A stretch of 64,000 nucleotides of DNA from JANQIO01 sp965229625 (lineage in GTDB: Bacteria; Pseudomonadota; Gammaproteobacteria; Pseudomonadales; Halieaceae), in the NCBI GenBank assembly GCA_965229625.1, contig CBDDJJ010000001.1:806001-870000 (forward strand), written 5' to 3'. This document shows positions 34,106 through 43,007 of the stretch, in pieces (position 1 is the stretch's first letter; every line of letters starts with the position of its first letter). Position numbers and translations under genes: made by a program. The notes below the pieces were generated by a model. It was not told the origin of the DNA. It saw only the letters and a list, made by a program, of their open reading frames with translations, and searched no databases.

Positions 34106-36341
34106 CCTCGCTTAGCCGCCGCGCGGACATCACGTTATTGAGGCCACTGATTCGGTTCAGCAGCTTGCCGAGGAACCCCAGGTCAGGCACCTCCACGCGC
34201 AGCCGCATGGTGGCAACGTGCTGGCTGCGGTTGGTGCTGGTGTTGATGGACAACACGTTGATGCGCGCCGCCGCCAGCAGTTCGGTGATATCCCTGAGCA
34301 GGCCCGGCCGGTCGTAGGCCTCGATGCCGATATCGACCTCGTAACTCTGGCTGCGATCCGTGGAACCCCAGTTCACCTCGATAATGCGTTCCGGCTGTTC
34401 CATCTGCAGGCGCAGCAGCCGGCTGCAGTCACGGCGGTGCACGCTGACACCTCGGCCCTGGGTGATGAAACCGAGAATCGCATCACCCGGTACCGGCTTG
34501 CAGCAGCCCGCAAGGTGGCTGAGCAGATTGCCGATGCCCTGCACCTGTACCGCGGCGCTGCCTTCCCCGTCCCGCGACCGGGCCTTGCGACGCAGTTTGA
34601 CGGCAGGCGCCTCTGTCGGCTGCTGATCGGGGATCAGCGCCTGCGCGGCACCCAGCACCTGGGCAGCACTGAGCTCACCGGCGCCCACGGCGGCAAACAT
34701 GTCCTCAACACTGGCGAGCTGGACACGATTGGCCACCCGCTTGTAGTCAATGCTGGTGAGCGCCAGCCGCTTGAACTCACGTTCCAGCAACCTGCGGCCC
34801 GCGTCGATGTTCTCGTCCCGCGCCTGGGCCCTGAACCAGTGCTGCACCTTGGCCCTGGCCCGGGAGGTCTTCAGGTAACCCAGTCCGGGCTGCAACCAGT
34901 CGCGCTTCGGCGATGCCTCGCCGCCGGTGAGGATTTGCACCCGCTCACCGGTTTTGAGCTGATAGGTGAGCGGCACAATGGAGCCGTTGACCTTGGCGCC
35001 GCGACAGCTATGCCCCACCTCGGTATGCACGTGGTAGGCAAAATCCAGCGGTGTGGCGCCTGAGGCTAGGTTGACGACATCCCCATTCGGGGTAAACACA
35101 TAGACCCGGTCCTGGGAGGTCTCGGCGCTGAATTGCTCGGCAAGGTTACCGACGTCGCCGGTTTCCTCATGCCAGTCCAGTACCTGGCGCAGCCAGGCTA
35201 TCTTTTCCTCGTAGCTGCTGGCGAGCCCGCCCTCGCGGTCAGACCCCTTGTAGCGCCAGTGGGCACAGACGCCGAGTTCGGCTTCCTCGTCCATGTCGAA
35301 GGTGCGGATCTGGATTTCCAGGATCTTGCCCTCGGGACCGATCACCGCCGTGTGCAGGGAGCGGTAGCCGTTTTCCTTTGGGTTGGCGATGTAGTCGTCG
35401 AACTCATTGGGGATGTTGCGCCACAGGCCGTGCACAATGCCAAGCGCCGCGTAACAATCCTTGATGTCTGGCACCAGGATGCGCACCGCGCGGATGTCGT
35501 AGACCTGCGAAAAACCAATGCCCTTGCGCTGCATCTTTCGCCAGATGCTGTAGATGTGCTTGGAGCGCCCGCGCAGTTCAGCTTCGATGCCTTCCCGGCC
35601 GAGGGTATCGGTAATCTGGGTCTTCACACGGTCGATAAACTTGTCCCGTTCCAGCCGCTTGCCGTCCAGCAGCCTGGCAATCTTGTGGTAGGCATCCTGG
35701 TACAGGTAGCGAAAAGACAGGTCTTCCAGTTCCCACTTCAGGTGGCCGATCCCCAGCCGGTGGGCGAGAGGCGCGTAGACGTCAAAGACCTCCTGGGCGA
35801 CGGCATGGCGATGCTGCGCGTCGTTTTTCACGGCGCGGATGGCGCAGGTGCGTTCCGCCAGCTTGATCAGGGCCACCCTGACATCGTCGACCAGGGCTAT
35901 CAGCATCTTGCGAATATTGTCTTTCTGGGCGTCCGCCTGGCCCAGCACCGGGGTGTCGCGGCCAATATTGAGCGTACTGATGGCAGACATCCGCTGCACG
36001 CCGCCGAGCAGCTTGGCGACACCGCCACCAAACTCACGCTCTACCGCGTCAACGCCCAGTCTTCCCTCGGCCACGGCCCGATACAGCATGGCCGCCACCA
36101 GGCTCTCCGCACCCATGTGCAGCTCTGCGAGGATAGCCACCATGTCCAGACCGGTAGCCCGGCAATCGCCGTGCCCATGCCAGATGTCCGCGGCTTCCTC
36201 GGCCGACGACCGCTCCGGCAGGTCGCACACCGCCTGGTAGGCGCGGCCAACCTGTTCCCGGTCATTCGCCGGAAACTCAGCGAGCTGCTCCTGCAACCAG
36301 CGTCCGGCATCCGCATCGCGCTCGGCACGAACCCTCACCAT
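34083..36341 (-). CDS. relA: GTP pyrophosphokinase RelA
   Basis: Ribosome-associated (p)ppGpp synthetase of the stringent response; 752 residues. The N-terminal pseudo-hydrolase region has AILAELHMGAESLVAAML where active hydrolases have an HD pair, so it is synthetase-only. The synthetase domain has ELRGRSKHIYSIWRKM and YDIRAVRILV, and is followed by TGS (VFTPNGDVVNLASGATPLDFAYHVHTEVGH), helical, zinc-finger-like (CCKPVPGD, HRRDC) and C-terminal ACT domains. Five bases separate it from cysM. The 23S rRNA methyltransferase gene often found between cysM and relA is absent. Confidence 0.95.
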   Translation of the reverse strand: MVRVRAERDADAGRWLQEQLAEFPANDREQVGRAYQAVCDLPERSSAEEAADIWHGHGDCRATGLDMVAILAELHMGAESLVAAMLYRAVAEGRLGVDAVEREFGGGVAKLLGGVQRMSAISTLNIGRDTPVLGQADAQKDNIRKMLIALVDDVRVALIKLAERTCAIRAVKNDAQHRHAVAQEVFDVYAPLAHRLGIGHLKWELEDLSFRYLYQDAYHKIARLLDGKRLERDKFIDRVKTQITDTLGREGIEAELRGRSKHIYSIWRKMQRKGIGFSQVYDIRAVRILVPDIKDCYAALGIVHGLWRNIPNEFDDYIANPKENGYRSLHTAVIGPEGKILEIQIRTFDMDEEAELGVCAHWRYKGSDREGGLASSYEEKIAWLRQVLDWHEETGDVGNLAEQFSAETSQDRVYVFTPNGDVVNLASGATPLDFAYHVHTEVGHSCRGAKVNGSIVPLTYQLKTGERVQILTGGEASPKRDWLQPGLGYLKTSRARAKVQHWFRAQARDENIDAGRRLLEREFKRLALTSIDYKRVANRVQLASVEDMFAAVGAGELSAAQVLGAAQALIPDQQPTEAPAVKLRRKARSRDGEGSAAVQVQGIGNLLSHLAGCCKPVPGDAILGFITQGRGVSVHRRDCSRLLRLQMEQPERIIEVNWGSTDRSQSYEVDIGIEAYDRPGLLRDITELLAAARINVLSINTSTNRSQHVATMRLRVEVPDLGFLGKLLNRISGLNNVMSARRLSEDGVEQAG

Positions 36342-36346
36342 CGCGA

Positions 36347-37237
36347 CTACCCGTAGACGCCGGTTGAGAGGTACCGGTCACCCCGGTCACAGATGATGGC
36401 GACGATAACCGCGTCCTCAACCTCACTGGCGACCCGCAGGGCACCGGCGACACAGCCTCCCGACGAGACGCCGGCAAAGATGCCCTCCCGCCGCGCGAGT
36501 TCGCGCATGGTTTCCTCGGACTCCTGCTGGCTGATATCGATGACCCGGTCGACGCGTGTATCGTCATAGATCTTTGGCAGGTAAGCCTGCGGCCAGCGGC
36601 GTATCCCCGGAATGCTGGAACCGTCTTCCGGCTGCAGGCCGACAATCTGGATGTCCGGGTTTTGTTCCTTGAGATAACGTGACGTGCCCATGATAGTGCC
36701 GGTAGTCCCCATGGAACTGACAAAATGGGTGATGGTGCCAGCGGTATCGCGCCAGATCTCGGGACCCGTGCCGGCATAGTGAGCCTCCGGGTTGTCCGGG
36801 TTGGCAAACTGGTCCAGCACCCGGCCCTTGCCCTCAGCCTGCATGGCCATGGCGAGGTCACGCGCCCCCTCCATGCCCTCCTCCTGGGTCACTTCGATGA
36901 GCTCCGCACCATAGGCAGACATGGCCTGCTTGCGTTCGTCACTCATGTGGGAAGGCATGATCAGCTTCAGGGGGTAACCCTTGATGGCGGCCGCCATGGC
37001 CAGGGCAATACCGGTGTTGCCACTGGTGGCTTCAATCAGCACATCTCCCGGCTTGATATCGCCGCGGGCTTCGGCCCGCTGGATCATGCTCATGGCGGGT
37101 CGGTCCTTGACGGAACCTGCGGGGTTGTTGCCCTCCAGCTTGAGCAGGATGGTATTGCCGGTGCCGGCCCCCATGCGCTGCAGGCGCACCAGGGGCGTAT
37201 TGCCGACGCAATCTTCAATCGTGGGATAGTCTGGCAT
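36347..37237 (-). CDS. cysM: cysteine synthase B
   Basis: PLP enzyme making cysteine from O-acetylserine and sulfide or thiosulfate. From the ATG at 37235-37237 (MPDYPTIEDCVGNTPLVRL) it is 296 residues. PLP lysine K44 lies in NPAGSVKDRPA, the loop ATSGNTGIA binds the substrate carboxylate, and SSGGCVAGA closes the C-terminal active site. Its length and the cysM-relA-mazG order fit CysM and not CysK. The 134 bases upstream (37238-37372) hold two 14-base direct repeats. Confidence 0.93.
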   Translation of the reverse strand: MPDYPTIEDCVGNTPLVRLQRMGAGTGNTILLKLEGNNPAGSVKDRPAMSMIQRAEARGDIKPGDVLIEATSGNTGIALAMAAAIKGYPLKLIMPSHMSDERKQAMSAYGAELIEVTQEEGMEGARDLAMAMQAEGKGRVLDQFANPDNPEAHYAGTGPEIWRDTAGTITHFVSSMGTTGTIMGTSRYLKEQNPDIQIVGLQPEDGSSIPGIRRWPQAYLPKIYDDTRVDRVIDISQQESEETMRELARREGIFAGVSSGGCVAGALRVASEVEDAVIVAIICDRGDRYLSTGVYG

Positions 37238-37310
37238 GGGCCCGGGATTATACCCCTTCAATCTGGTGGTAGCTAAGGTTCGCCCACCATGGGAGCTGAA
37301 TACGCGCTGT

Positions 37311-37338
37311 GCAGGTCGGGCCGCGCAGGTCGGACCGC
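37311..37338. repeat. 14-base tandem repeat between recO and cysM
   Basis: GCAGGTCGGGCCGC (37311-37324) is followed directly by GCAGGTCGGACCGC (37325-37338), one mismatch. No promoter, hairpin or gene is evident around it. Confidence 0.6.
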
Positions 37339-37372
37339 GGAGGCCGCGCCGCCCAGGCCGAGCCGTACGGGC

Positions 37373-38086
37373 CTAGTCCGGCCGCCGAAACAGCTCGCGA
37401 CTCTTGAGCGGGCGTTCTCCGAGATGGGCTGCCAGCACCTGGCGCATCAGCCGCTTGGCACACTGGCGGGCGCTGCCGCTGAAATCGCCGCGGCTGATAC
37501 TCACCAGGTCAGCGCCCCGATAGCGAGGCAAGCGATCACCCGAAACCGCGGCCACCAGCCCATATTCCTCGTGATAGTGATACCACGCCTCTTCAGCCAC
37601 GGCATCACCACTGAGCCCATCGTTGGCAAGGTCAAAACCGTAGCCCAGCTCCTCGAGCAGCACCAGTTCAAAGCGCCGCAGGGGAATCTCGGCACTGCCC
37701 TCTTCATCCTCCGCCAGCAATGCCAGCACGGCGGCATAGTGATCGAACAGCTTTCGGTGGGGGTCCTCGTGGTGGAGCAGCCGCATCAGCAGTTCGTTCA
37801 TGTAGAGGCCGCTATAGACACGCTCACCGTGCAGCGGCAGCGCCGGGCCCAGCGCCTCACAGGCCACCAGGTTTTTCAACTGCGCGCGCCCTGACCACGA
37901 ACACTGAAGCGGCGTAAAGGCCTGCAGCAGGGCCGCGTTGCTGCCGCCCCGCGTGCGACGCCCCTTGGCGCCGCGCGCCACCATCGACACCCGGCCGTGG
38001 TCACGGCTGAAAAATTCCACGATCAGGGAGGTGTCCCGCCAGGGACGGGTGTGGATGACATAACCGGATTCCAGGGTTGCCTTCAT
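37373..38086 (-). CDS. recO: DNA repair protein RecO
   Basis: RecFOR mediator that loads RecA on SSB-coated DNA. 237 residues: N-terminal OB fold (ESGYVIHTRPWRDTSLIVEFFSRDHGRVSMVARGAKG) and a helical C-terminal domain (YELLEELGYGFDL-like LLEELGYGFDLA). No Cys4 zinc site is seen, as is usual in gammaproteobacteria. It follows era by 25 bases in the rnc-era-recO order. Confidence 0.93.
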   Translation of the reverse strand: MKATLESGYVIHTRPWRDTSLIVEFFSRDHGRVSMVARGAKGRRTRGGSNAALLQAFTPLQCSWSGRAQLKNLVACEALGPALPLHGERVYSGLYMNELLMRLLHHEDPHRKLFDHYAAVLALLAEDEEGSAEIPLRRFELVLLEELGYGFDLANDGLSGDAVAEEAWYHYHEEYGLVAAVSGDRLPRYRGADLVSISRGDFSGSARQCAKRLMRQVLAAHLGERPLKSRELFRRPD

Positions 38087-38111
38087 GCAGCCTCCCGGAT
38101 GACTCGCCAGC

Positions 38112-39023
38112 TCAGCCCTGGTCGTCGTAGCCGAGGCTACGCAGTGCGCGCTCGTCGTCCGACCAGCCGGACTTGATCTTGACCCACAGCTTGAGCATCA
38201 CCTTCGACTCGAACAACGCCTCCATGTCCTTGCGGGCCTCGGCGCCGATCGCGCGCAGCCGGCTGCCACCCTTGCCGATCAGGATGCGCTTCTGGCCGTC
38301 GCGCTCCACGTAGATCAGCGCTGAGATGTGCAGCACGCCCTCCCGCTCGGCAAATTCCTCGATTTCCACGGTGATGGCGTAGGGCAACTCCTCGCCGAGC
38401 TGACGCATGATCTTCTCACGCACCATCTCCGCCGCCATAAAGCGCTGGCTGCGGTCGGTGACCTGGTCTTCCGGGAAGAAGTGGACGGACTCCGGCAGCT
38501 CCTCGCGAATGCACTGCTCCAACTCATCGATATTGTGACGGTTGAGGGCGGAGATCGGCAGGATGGCCTTGAAGTTGGCCTGCTCGGAGAGGAACTGCAG
38601 ATGCGGCAGCAGGGCCGACTTGTTGTCGAGCAGGTCCACCTTGTTCACCGCCAGGATCACCGGCGCCGGGCCTGCCATGGCCTGCTCCAGCACCCATTCG
38701 TCTTCATCGGTCCACTGGGTGCGGTCTACCACCATCACCACGGCATCGACATCGGCGATGGCAGAGTGCGCAGCGCGGTTCATATAGCGGTTGATGGCCT
38801 TGCGAGCGCCCTTGTGCAGGCCCGGCGTGTCAACGAATACCACCTGGTCGCGCCCCTCCGTCTTGATACCCAACACGCGGTGGCGAGTGGTCTGTGGCTT
38901 GCGAGAGGTAATGCTGATCTTCTGACCGAGAATATGGTTGAGCAGGGTCGACTTGCCGACGTTAGGTCGACCGATAATCGCCACGTAGCCGCAGCGCTCG
39001 CTGGTCGCGGAATCAGTGCTCAT
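38112..39023 (-). CDS. era: GTPase Era
   Basis: Ribosome-assembly GTPase that binds the 3' end of 16S rRNA. From the ATG at 39021-39023 it is 303 residues, with G1 GRPNVGKST near 18-26, G3 DTPGLHKGARKAINRYMN, G4 NKVDLLD, and a C-terminal KH domain containing GKGGSRLRAIGAEAR. It overlaps the rnc end by 11 bases, so translation is coupled. Confidence 0.96.
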   Translation of the reverse strand: MSTDSATSERCGYVAIIGRPNVGKSTLLNHILGQKISITSRKPQTTRHRVLGIKTEGRDQVVFVDTPGLHKGARKAINRYMNRAAHSAIADVDAVVMVVDRTQWTDEDEWVLEQAMAGPAPVILAVNKVDLLDNKSALLPHLQFLSEQANFKAILPISALNRHNIDELEQCIREELPESVHFFPEDQVTDRSQRFMAAEMVREKIMRQLGEELPYAITVEIEEFAEREGVLHISALIYVERDGQKRILIGKGGSRLRAIGAEARKDMEALFESKVMLKLWVKIKSGWSDDERALRSLGYDDQG

Positions 39024-39690
39024 TGAGTGCGTCCAACACCGCGCCTGCCGCCGCCTGCTCGGCGCGCCGCCGGCTGCTACCCATGCCACTCTGCCGCAGC
39101 CTGGGCTCGCTCAGCCGACACTCAACGGTAAACTGCTGGCAATGGTCTGCGCCCTGCACGTCGACCAGGTGATACTCCGGCAGCGGCGAGCCTCGTGCCT
39201 GCAGGAACTCCTGCAAGTTGGTCTTGGGGTCTTTTTCGGCCGTCTGCGGGCTTACCGCCGCCAAGCGTTCGGCGAACCACACCAGCACCCGCTCGCGGGC
39301 CAGCTGATGCCCCCCGTCGAGCAACAGCGCCCCGACAACGGCCTCCAGGGCGTCGGACAGGATCGAATCACGCCGGCGGCCTCCCGCCTTGCGTTCACCC
39401 GGCCCCAACAGGATTTCATCGCCCAGGGACAGCTCCCGCGCCAGCTCAGCCAGCACCTCGCCACGCACCAGCGCTGCGCGCATACGGCTCAGGTCACCCT
39501 CGCTCGCCTCGGGAAAGCGTTCGAATAACTGCTCTGCTACCAGGTGATTGAGAATGGAATCGCCCAGGAACTCCAGGCGTTCATTGTTGTGCGCCCCACG
39601 GGAGCGATGGGTCAGGGCCAGCTCGAGCAGGGCGGGATTCTCAAACTGGTACCCAAGCACCGCCTGCAGACGCGCTCTTTCCGCGGCCAC
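39013..39690 (-). CDS. rnc: ribonuclease III
   Basis: Double-stranded-RNA endonuclease for rRNA and mRNA processing. 225 residues: catalytic domain with NERLEFLGDSILN (metal-binding Glu and Asp) and DALEAVVGALLLDGG, then a dsRNA-binding domain from about 150 (DPKTNLQEFLQARG, ending with the family motif SRRRAEQAAAGAVLDAL). GTG start at 39688-39690, four bases after the DUF4845 gene. Confidence 0.95.
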   Translation of the reverse strand: MAAERARLQAVLGYQFENPALLELALTHRSRGAHNNERLEFLGDSILNHLVAEQLFERFPEASEGDLSRMRAALVRGEVLAELARELSLGDEILLGPGERKAGGRRRDSILSDALEAVVGALLLDGGHQLARERVLVWFAERLAAVSPQTAEKDPKTNLQEFLQARGSPLPEYHLVDVQGADHCQQFTVECRLSEPRLRQSGMGSSRRRAEQAAAGAVLDALNEH

Positions 39691-39694
39691 GCCT

Positions 39695-40114
39695 TTACTG
39701 GATGACGACGACGTGGTCGTTGAACATCAGCACGGCATCGACATTCTGGAACAGCGGCGTGCGCGTTTCGTAGTTGGCGTCGATGACAATCTTGCCTTCG
39801 TCGCGATAGATCTTCACATCCTTGGGCTTGATCGCCTCGATGCGGTTGGTATTAAAGGTGCTCTGCACGCGCTTGGTCACATCGCGCAGGGAGTTCTCCG
39901 GAGACGAGGCTTCGGCCACGCTCTGGATGGCATTCTTCACCGCGCGGCCTTCCATGAAGGAGGGCAATAACCGGATCGCCACCGTCAGGAAAAACGACAG
40001 CAGGGCGAGCACCATCAGCAAGCCAAGAATTGATACCCCGTCCTGCCGTCGCAGTCCCCCACCCGAGAGGCCGCGGCTGAGGCCAGACAGACCTGTTGAT
40101 TGGCTGCTATTCAT
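39695..40114 (-). CDS. DUF4845 membrane-anchored protein
   Basis: 139 residues from the ATG at 40112-40114. An N-terminal hydrophobic segment preceded by RRQDGVSILGLLMVLALLSF resembles a type IV pilin prepilin stalk; the C-terminal domain (VKNAIQSVAEASSPENS ... FQNVDAVLMFNDHVVVIQ) is typical of DUF4845 proteins. These are regularly found between lepB and rnc in Pseudomonas-like genomes. Function unknown. Confidence 0.82.
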   Translation of the reverse strand: MNSSQSTGLSGLSRGLSGGGLRRQDGVSILGLLMVLALLSFFLTVAIRLLPSFMEGRAVKNAIQSVAEASSPENSLRDVTKRVQSTFNTNRIEAIKPKDVKIYRDEGKIVIDANYETRTPLFQNVDAVLMFNDHVVVIQ

Positions 40115-40277
40115 AATTCTTATTCCTGTCACTCCCGACGCGCTGCTCTGGAACTGCTCCGGAACTGCTCTGGCACCACCCTGAACCTTCCCCGACCATG
40201 ATGCTGTCCAGCCCCCGCTGGTTTCGCAACCGCAATCCGATGCCAGGCACCGGCCAGCACGAAGTGCAGGATGGCTG

Positions 40278-41117
40278 CTACTCGATGCCACCTACCCGGT
40301 GGAAGCTCGGCAGGCTCAGGAAGGAATCCCAGTGCATCCAGATCGCGAAGGCTTTGCCTACTATATCCCGTTCCTGTACCTGACCCCAAACCCGTGAATC
40401 CTGTGAGTTGTCGCGGTTGTCACCCATCATAAAGTAGTGACCGGGCTCAACGACAACCGAGAAATTTTCCTCGCGGCGCAGCGTATCCAGTTGCACCTCG
40501 TGCTCTACCCCGCCCAGTTCCTCCCGGTTCAGGCGAAAGCGGGGCCGGCCTGGTGGAAATTGGGCCAGCAGCTCCTGGGGGGCGAGCTCGCCGTTGATGT
40601 AGAGCTTCTTGTCGATGTAGCGAATACGGTCACCCGGCAGCCCGATGACCCGCTTTATGAAATAGGTATCGGGCTTGTGGGGCGGGAAGAACACCATCAC
40701 GTCACCGCGCTGGGGTTCGTTGAGGTCAAGCACCTTGGTGCGTATCACCGGCAGGCGAATGCCGTAGGTGAACTTGTTCACCAGGATGTAATCCCCCACC
40801 TGTAGGGTCGGCACCATGGATGAAGAGGGGATCTGGAAAGGCTCCACCAGGAAGGAACGCAGAAAGAAGACCAGGAACAGCACCGGGAAGAAGGACTTGG
40901 AGTATTCCACCAGGATCGGCTCCCGCGCCACCTGTTCGGAACGCTGGGTGTACTCGCGAAACTGGGGGCTGTTCTCATTGGTCCAGTCGGGAAAATCGCG
41001 CTGCAGCTGGGCTACCTCTGCGCGCCGTCCCGGCGCCAGGAACAGGTAGTCGAACAGCCAGATCATGCCGCTGCCGAACACCAGCACTACGAGAACCAGG
41101 GGAAAATCGATATCCAT
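40278..41117 (-). CDS. lepB: signal peptidase I
   Basis: Cleaves signal peptides at the periplasmic face of the inner membrane. 279 residues with two N-terminal membrane segments (about 7-28 and 76-92). Catalytic Ser100 in IPSSSMVPTL and Lys155 in TYFIKRVIGLPGD form the dyad; GDNRDNSQDSRVWG is the conserved C-terminal box. It follows lepA by eight bases. The 163-base gap to the DUF4845 gene shows no extra gene. Confidence 0.95.
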   Translation of the reverse strand: MDIDFPLVLVVLVFGSGMIWLFDYLFLAPGRRAEVAQLQRDFPDWTNENSPQFREYTQRSEQVAREPILVEYSKSFFPVLFLVFFLRSFLVEPFQIPSSSMVPTLQVGDYILVNKFTYGIRLPVIRTKVLDLNEPQRGDVMVFFPPHKPDTYFIKRVIGLPGDRIRYIDKKLYINGELAPQELLAQFPPGRPRFRLNREELGGVEHEVQLDTLRREENFSVVVEPGHYFMMGDNRDNSQDSRVWGQVQERDIVGKAFAIWMHWDSFLSLPSFHRVGGIE

Positions 41118-41125
41118 CGAGCGCG

Positions 41126-42925
41126 TCAGGCCTCTGTCTTCAATACTGCAAGGAAGGCGGACTGTGGAATTTCCACGCGGCCCACCTGTTTCATGCGTTT
41201 CTTGCCCGCCTTCTGCTTCTCCAGCAGCTTGCGCTTACGGGTAGCATCGCCGCCGTAACACTTCGCCGTCACATTCTTACGCAGGGCCTTGACCGTCTGG
41301 CGGGCGATGATCTTGCCGCCCAGGGCGGCCTGGATCGCGACGTCGAACATCTGCCTGGGAATCAGCTCACGCATCTTTTCAGTCAGTGCGCGGCCGCGAG
41401 ACTGGGCCTGGGAGCGATGCACGATGATGGCCAGGGCGTCGACGCGCTCGTTGTTGATCAGTACGTCGAGGCGCACCAGGTCTGCCGCTTCAAAGCGCAC
41501 GAAATGGTAATCCAGCGAGGCGTAGCCACGGCTCACGCTCTTGAGGCGATCAAAGAAGTCCATCACCACTTCTGCCATGGGAAGCTCGTATACCAGCGAT
41601 ACCTGCTGCCCCATGAACTGCATTTCCTTTTGCACTCCGCGCTTCTCTTCGCACAGGCTGATCACGCTGCCCAGGTGTTCCTGTGGGAGCAGGATATTGG
41701 CCTGCACAATAGGTTCGCGCATCTGGTCGATGTCGCCCACTTCCGGCAACGCCGAGGGGTTGTCCACCTCTACGATAGTGCCGTCTTTCCTGAGCACTTC
41801 ATAGACCACTGTGGGTGCGGTGGTAATCAGGTCCAGGTCGTACTCGCGCTCCAGCCTCTCCTGGATAATCTCCATGTGCAGCATGCCCAGGAAGCCGCAG
41901 CGGAATCCGAAACCCAGTGCATCCGAGGATTCCGGCTCGTAAAACAGCGATGCATCGTTCAGCGTCAGTTTGGCCAGTGCTTCCCGGAAGTCTTCATAGT
42001 CATCCGAGGAGATGGTGAAGATGCCCGCATACACCTGCGGCTTGACGCGCTGGAAGCCGGGCAGCGCCTCGACCTCGGCCGTCGCCGCATGAGTCAGGGT
42101 GTCGCCCACCGGCGCCCCGTGAATGTCCTTGATGCCGGCCACCACGTAACCCACTTCGCCCGCCTCCAGCACCCCGGTTTCGGTGCGCTTGGGCGTAAAG
42201 ATGCCCACGCCGTCGACGCTTTGCGGCTTGCCGATAGACTTGGAAACAATCTTGTCGCCACGCTTGAGCACACCGTTCTTTACCCGCACCAGCGACACCA
42301 CCCCCAGGTAGTTGTCGAACCAGCTGTCGATAATCAGTGCCTGCAGCGGCCCTTCCCGATCACCCTCGGGCGGGGGGATGTTCTCAATCAGGTATTCCAG
42401 GGCATCTTCGACACCCAGCCCGGTCTTGGCGCTCACCGGGCAGGCTTCGCTGGCCTCGATGCCGATGATGTCCTCGATCTCCTGCTTGACGCGCTCGGGC
42501 TCTGCCTGCGGCAGATCCATCTTGTTGAGTATGGGCAATACCTCGAGGCCCTGTTCGATGGCGGTATAGCAGTTGGCCACCGACTGGGCTTCGACACCCT
42601 GGCCCGCGTCGACCACCAGCAGCGCGCCCTCGCAGGCAGCCAGCGACCGCGACACCTCGTAGGAAAAGTCCACATGGCCCGGGGTATCAATAAAGTTGAG
42701 CTGGTAGGTCTCACCGTCCGCGGCAGTGTAGTTGAGCGTCACGCTCTGTGCCTTGATGGTGATGCCGCGCTCGCGCTCGATATCCATGGAGTCGAGCACC
42801 TGCTCAGCCATCTCCCGGTCAGACAATCCGCCACAGACCTGGATAAACCGATCGGCAAGCGTGGACTTGCCGTGATCGATATGGGCAATGATGGAAAAGT
42901 TACGAATGGCGTCCAGGTTCTTCAA
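41126..42925 (-). CDS. lepA: elongation factor 4 (LepA)
   Basis: Translational GTPase that back-translocates or helps ribosome assembly. 599 residues, G1 AHIDHGKST at 14-22, DTPGHVDF and NKMDLP, then EF-G-like domains and the LepA-specific C-terminal domain (AKCYGGDATRKRKLLEKQKAGKKRMK). The start must be a TTG at 42923-42925 since no ATG or GTG precedes the conserved N-terminus; no clear Shine-Dalgarno is seen. 82 bases separate it from mucD. Confidence 0.95.
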   Translation of the reverse strand: MKNLDAIRNFSIIAHIDHGKSTLADRFIQVCGGLSDREMAEQVLDSMDIERERGITIKAQSVTLNYTAADGETYQLNFIDTPGHVDFSYEVSRSLAACEGALLVVDAGQGVEAQSVANCYTAIEQGLEVLPILNKMDLPQAEPERVKQEIEDIIGIEASEACPVSAKTGLGVEDALEYLIENIPPPEGDREGPLQALIIDSWFDNYLGVVSLVRVKNGVLKRGDKIVSKSIGKPQSVDGVGIFTPKRTETGVLEAGEVGYVVAGIKDIHGAPVGDTLTHAATAEVEALPGFQRVKPQVYAGIFTISSDDYEDFREALAKLTLNDASLFYEPESSDALGFGFRCGFLGMLHMEIIQERLEREYDLDLITTAPTVVYEVLRKDGTIVEVDNPSALPEVGDIDQMREPIVQANILLPQEHLGSVISLCEEKRGVQKEMQFMGQQVSLVYELPMAEVVMDFFDRLKSVSRGYASLDYHFVRFEAADLVRLDVLINNERVDALAIIVHRSQAQSRGRALTEKMRELIPRQMFDVAIQAALGGKIIARQTVKALRKNVTAKCYGGDATRKRKLLEKQKAGKKRMKQVGRVEIPQSAFLAVLKTEA

Positions 42926-43007
42926 GAAAGCCGACCGGGTGACTGCTAGAGGTAGTGGAAAGGCGCGCGATTGTACCCGATCACGGGTACAACCGCTACG
43001 CGCCCGG

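Noticed and set aside
37238..37372. Small gene between recO and cysM
   Set aside because: The frame there is GC-rich sequence around a 14-base tandem repeat without ribosome site or conserved features.
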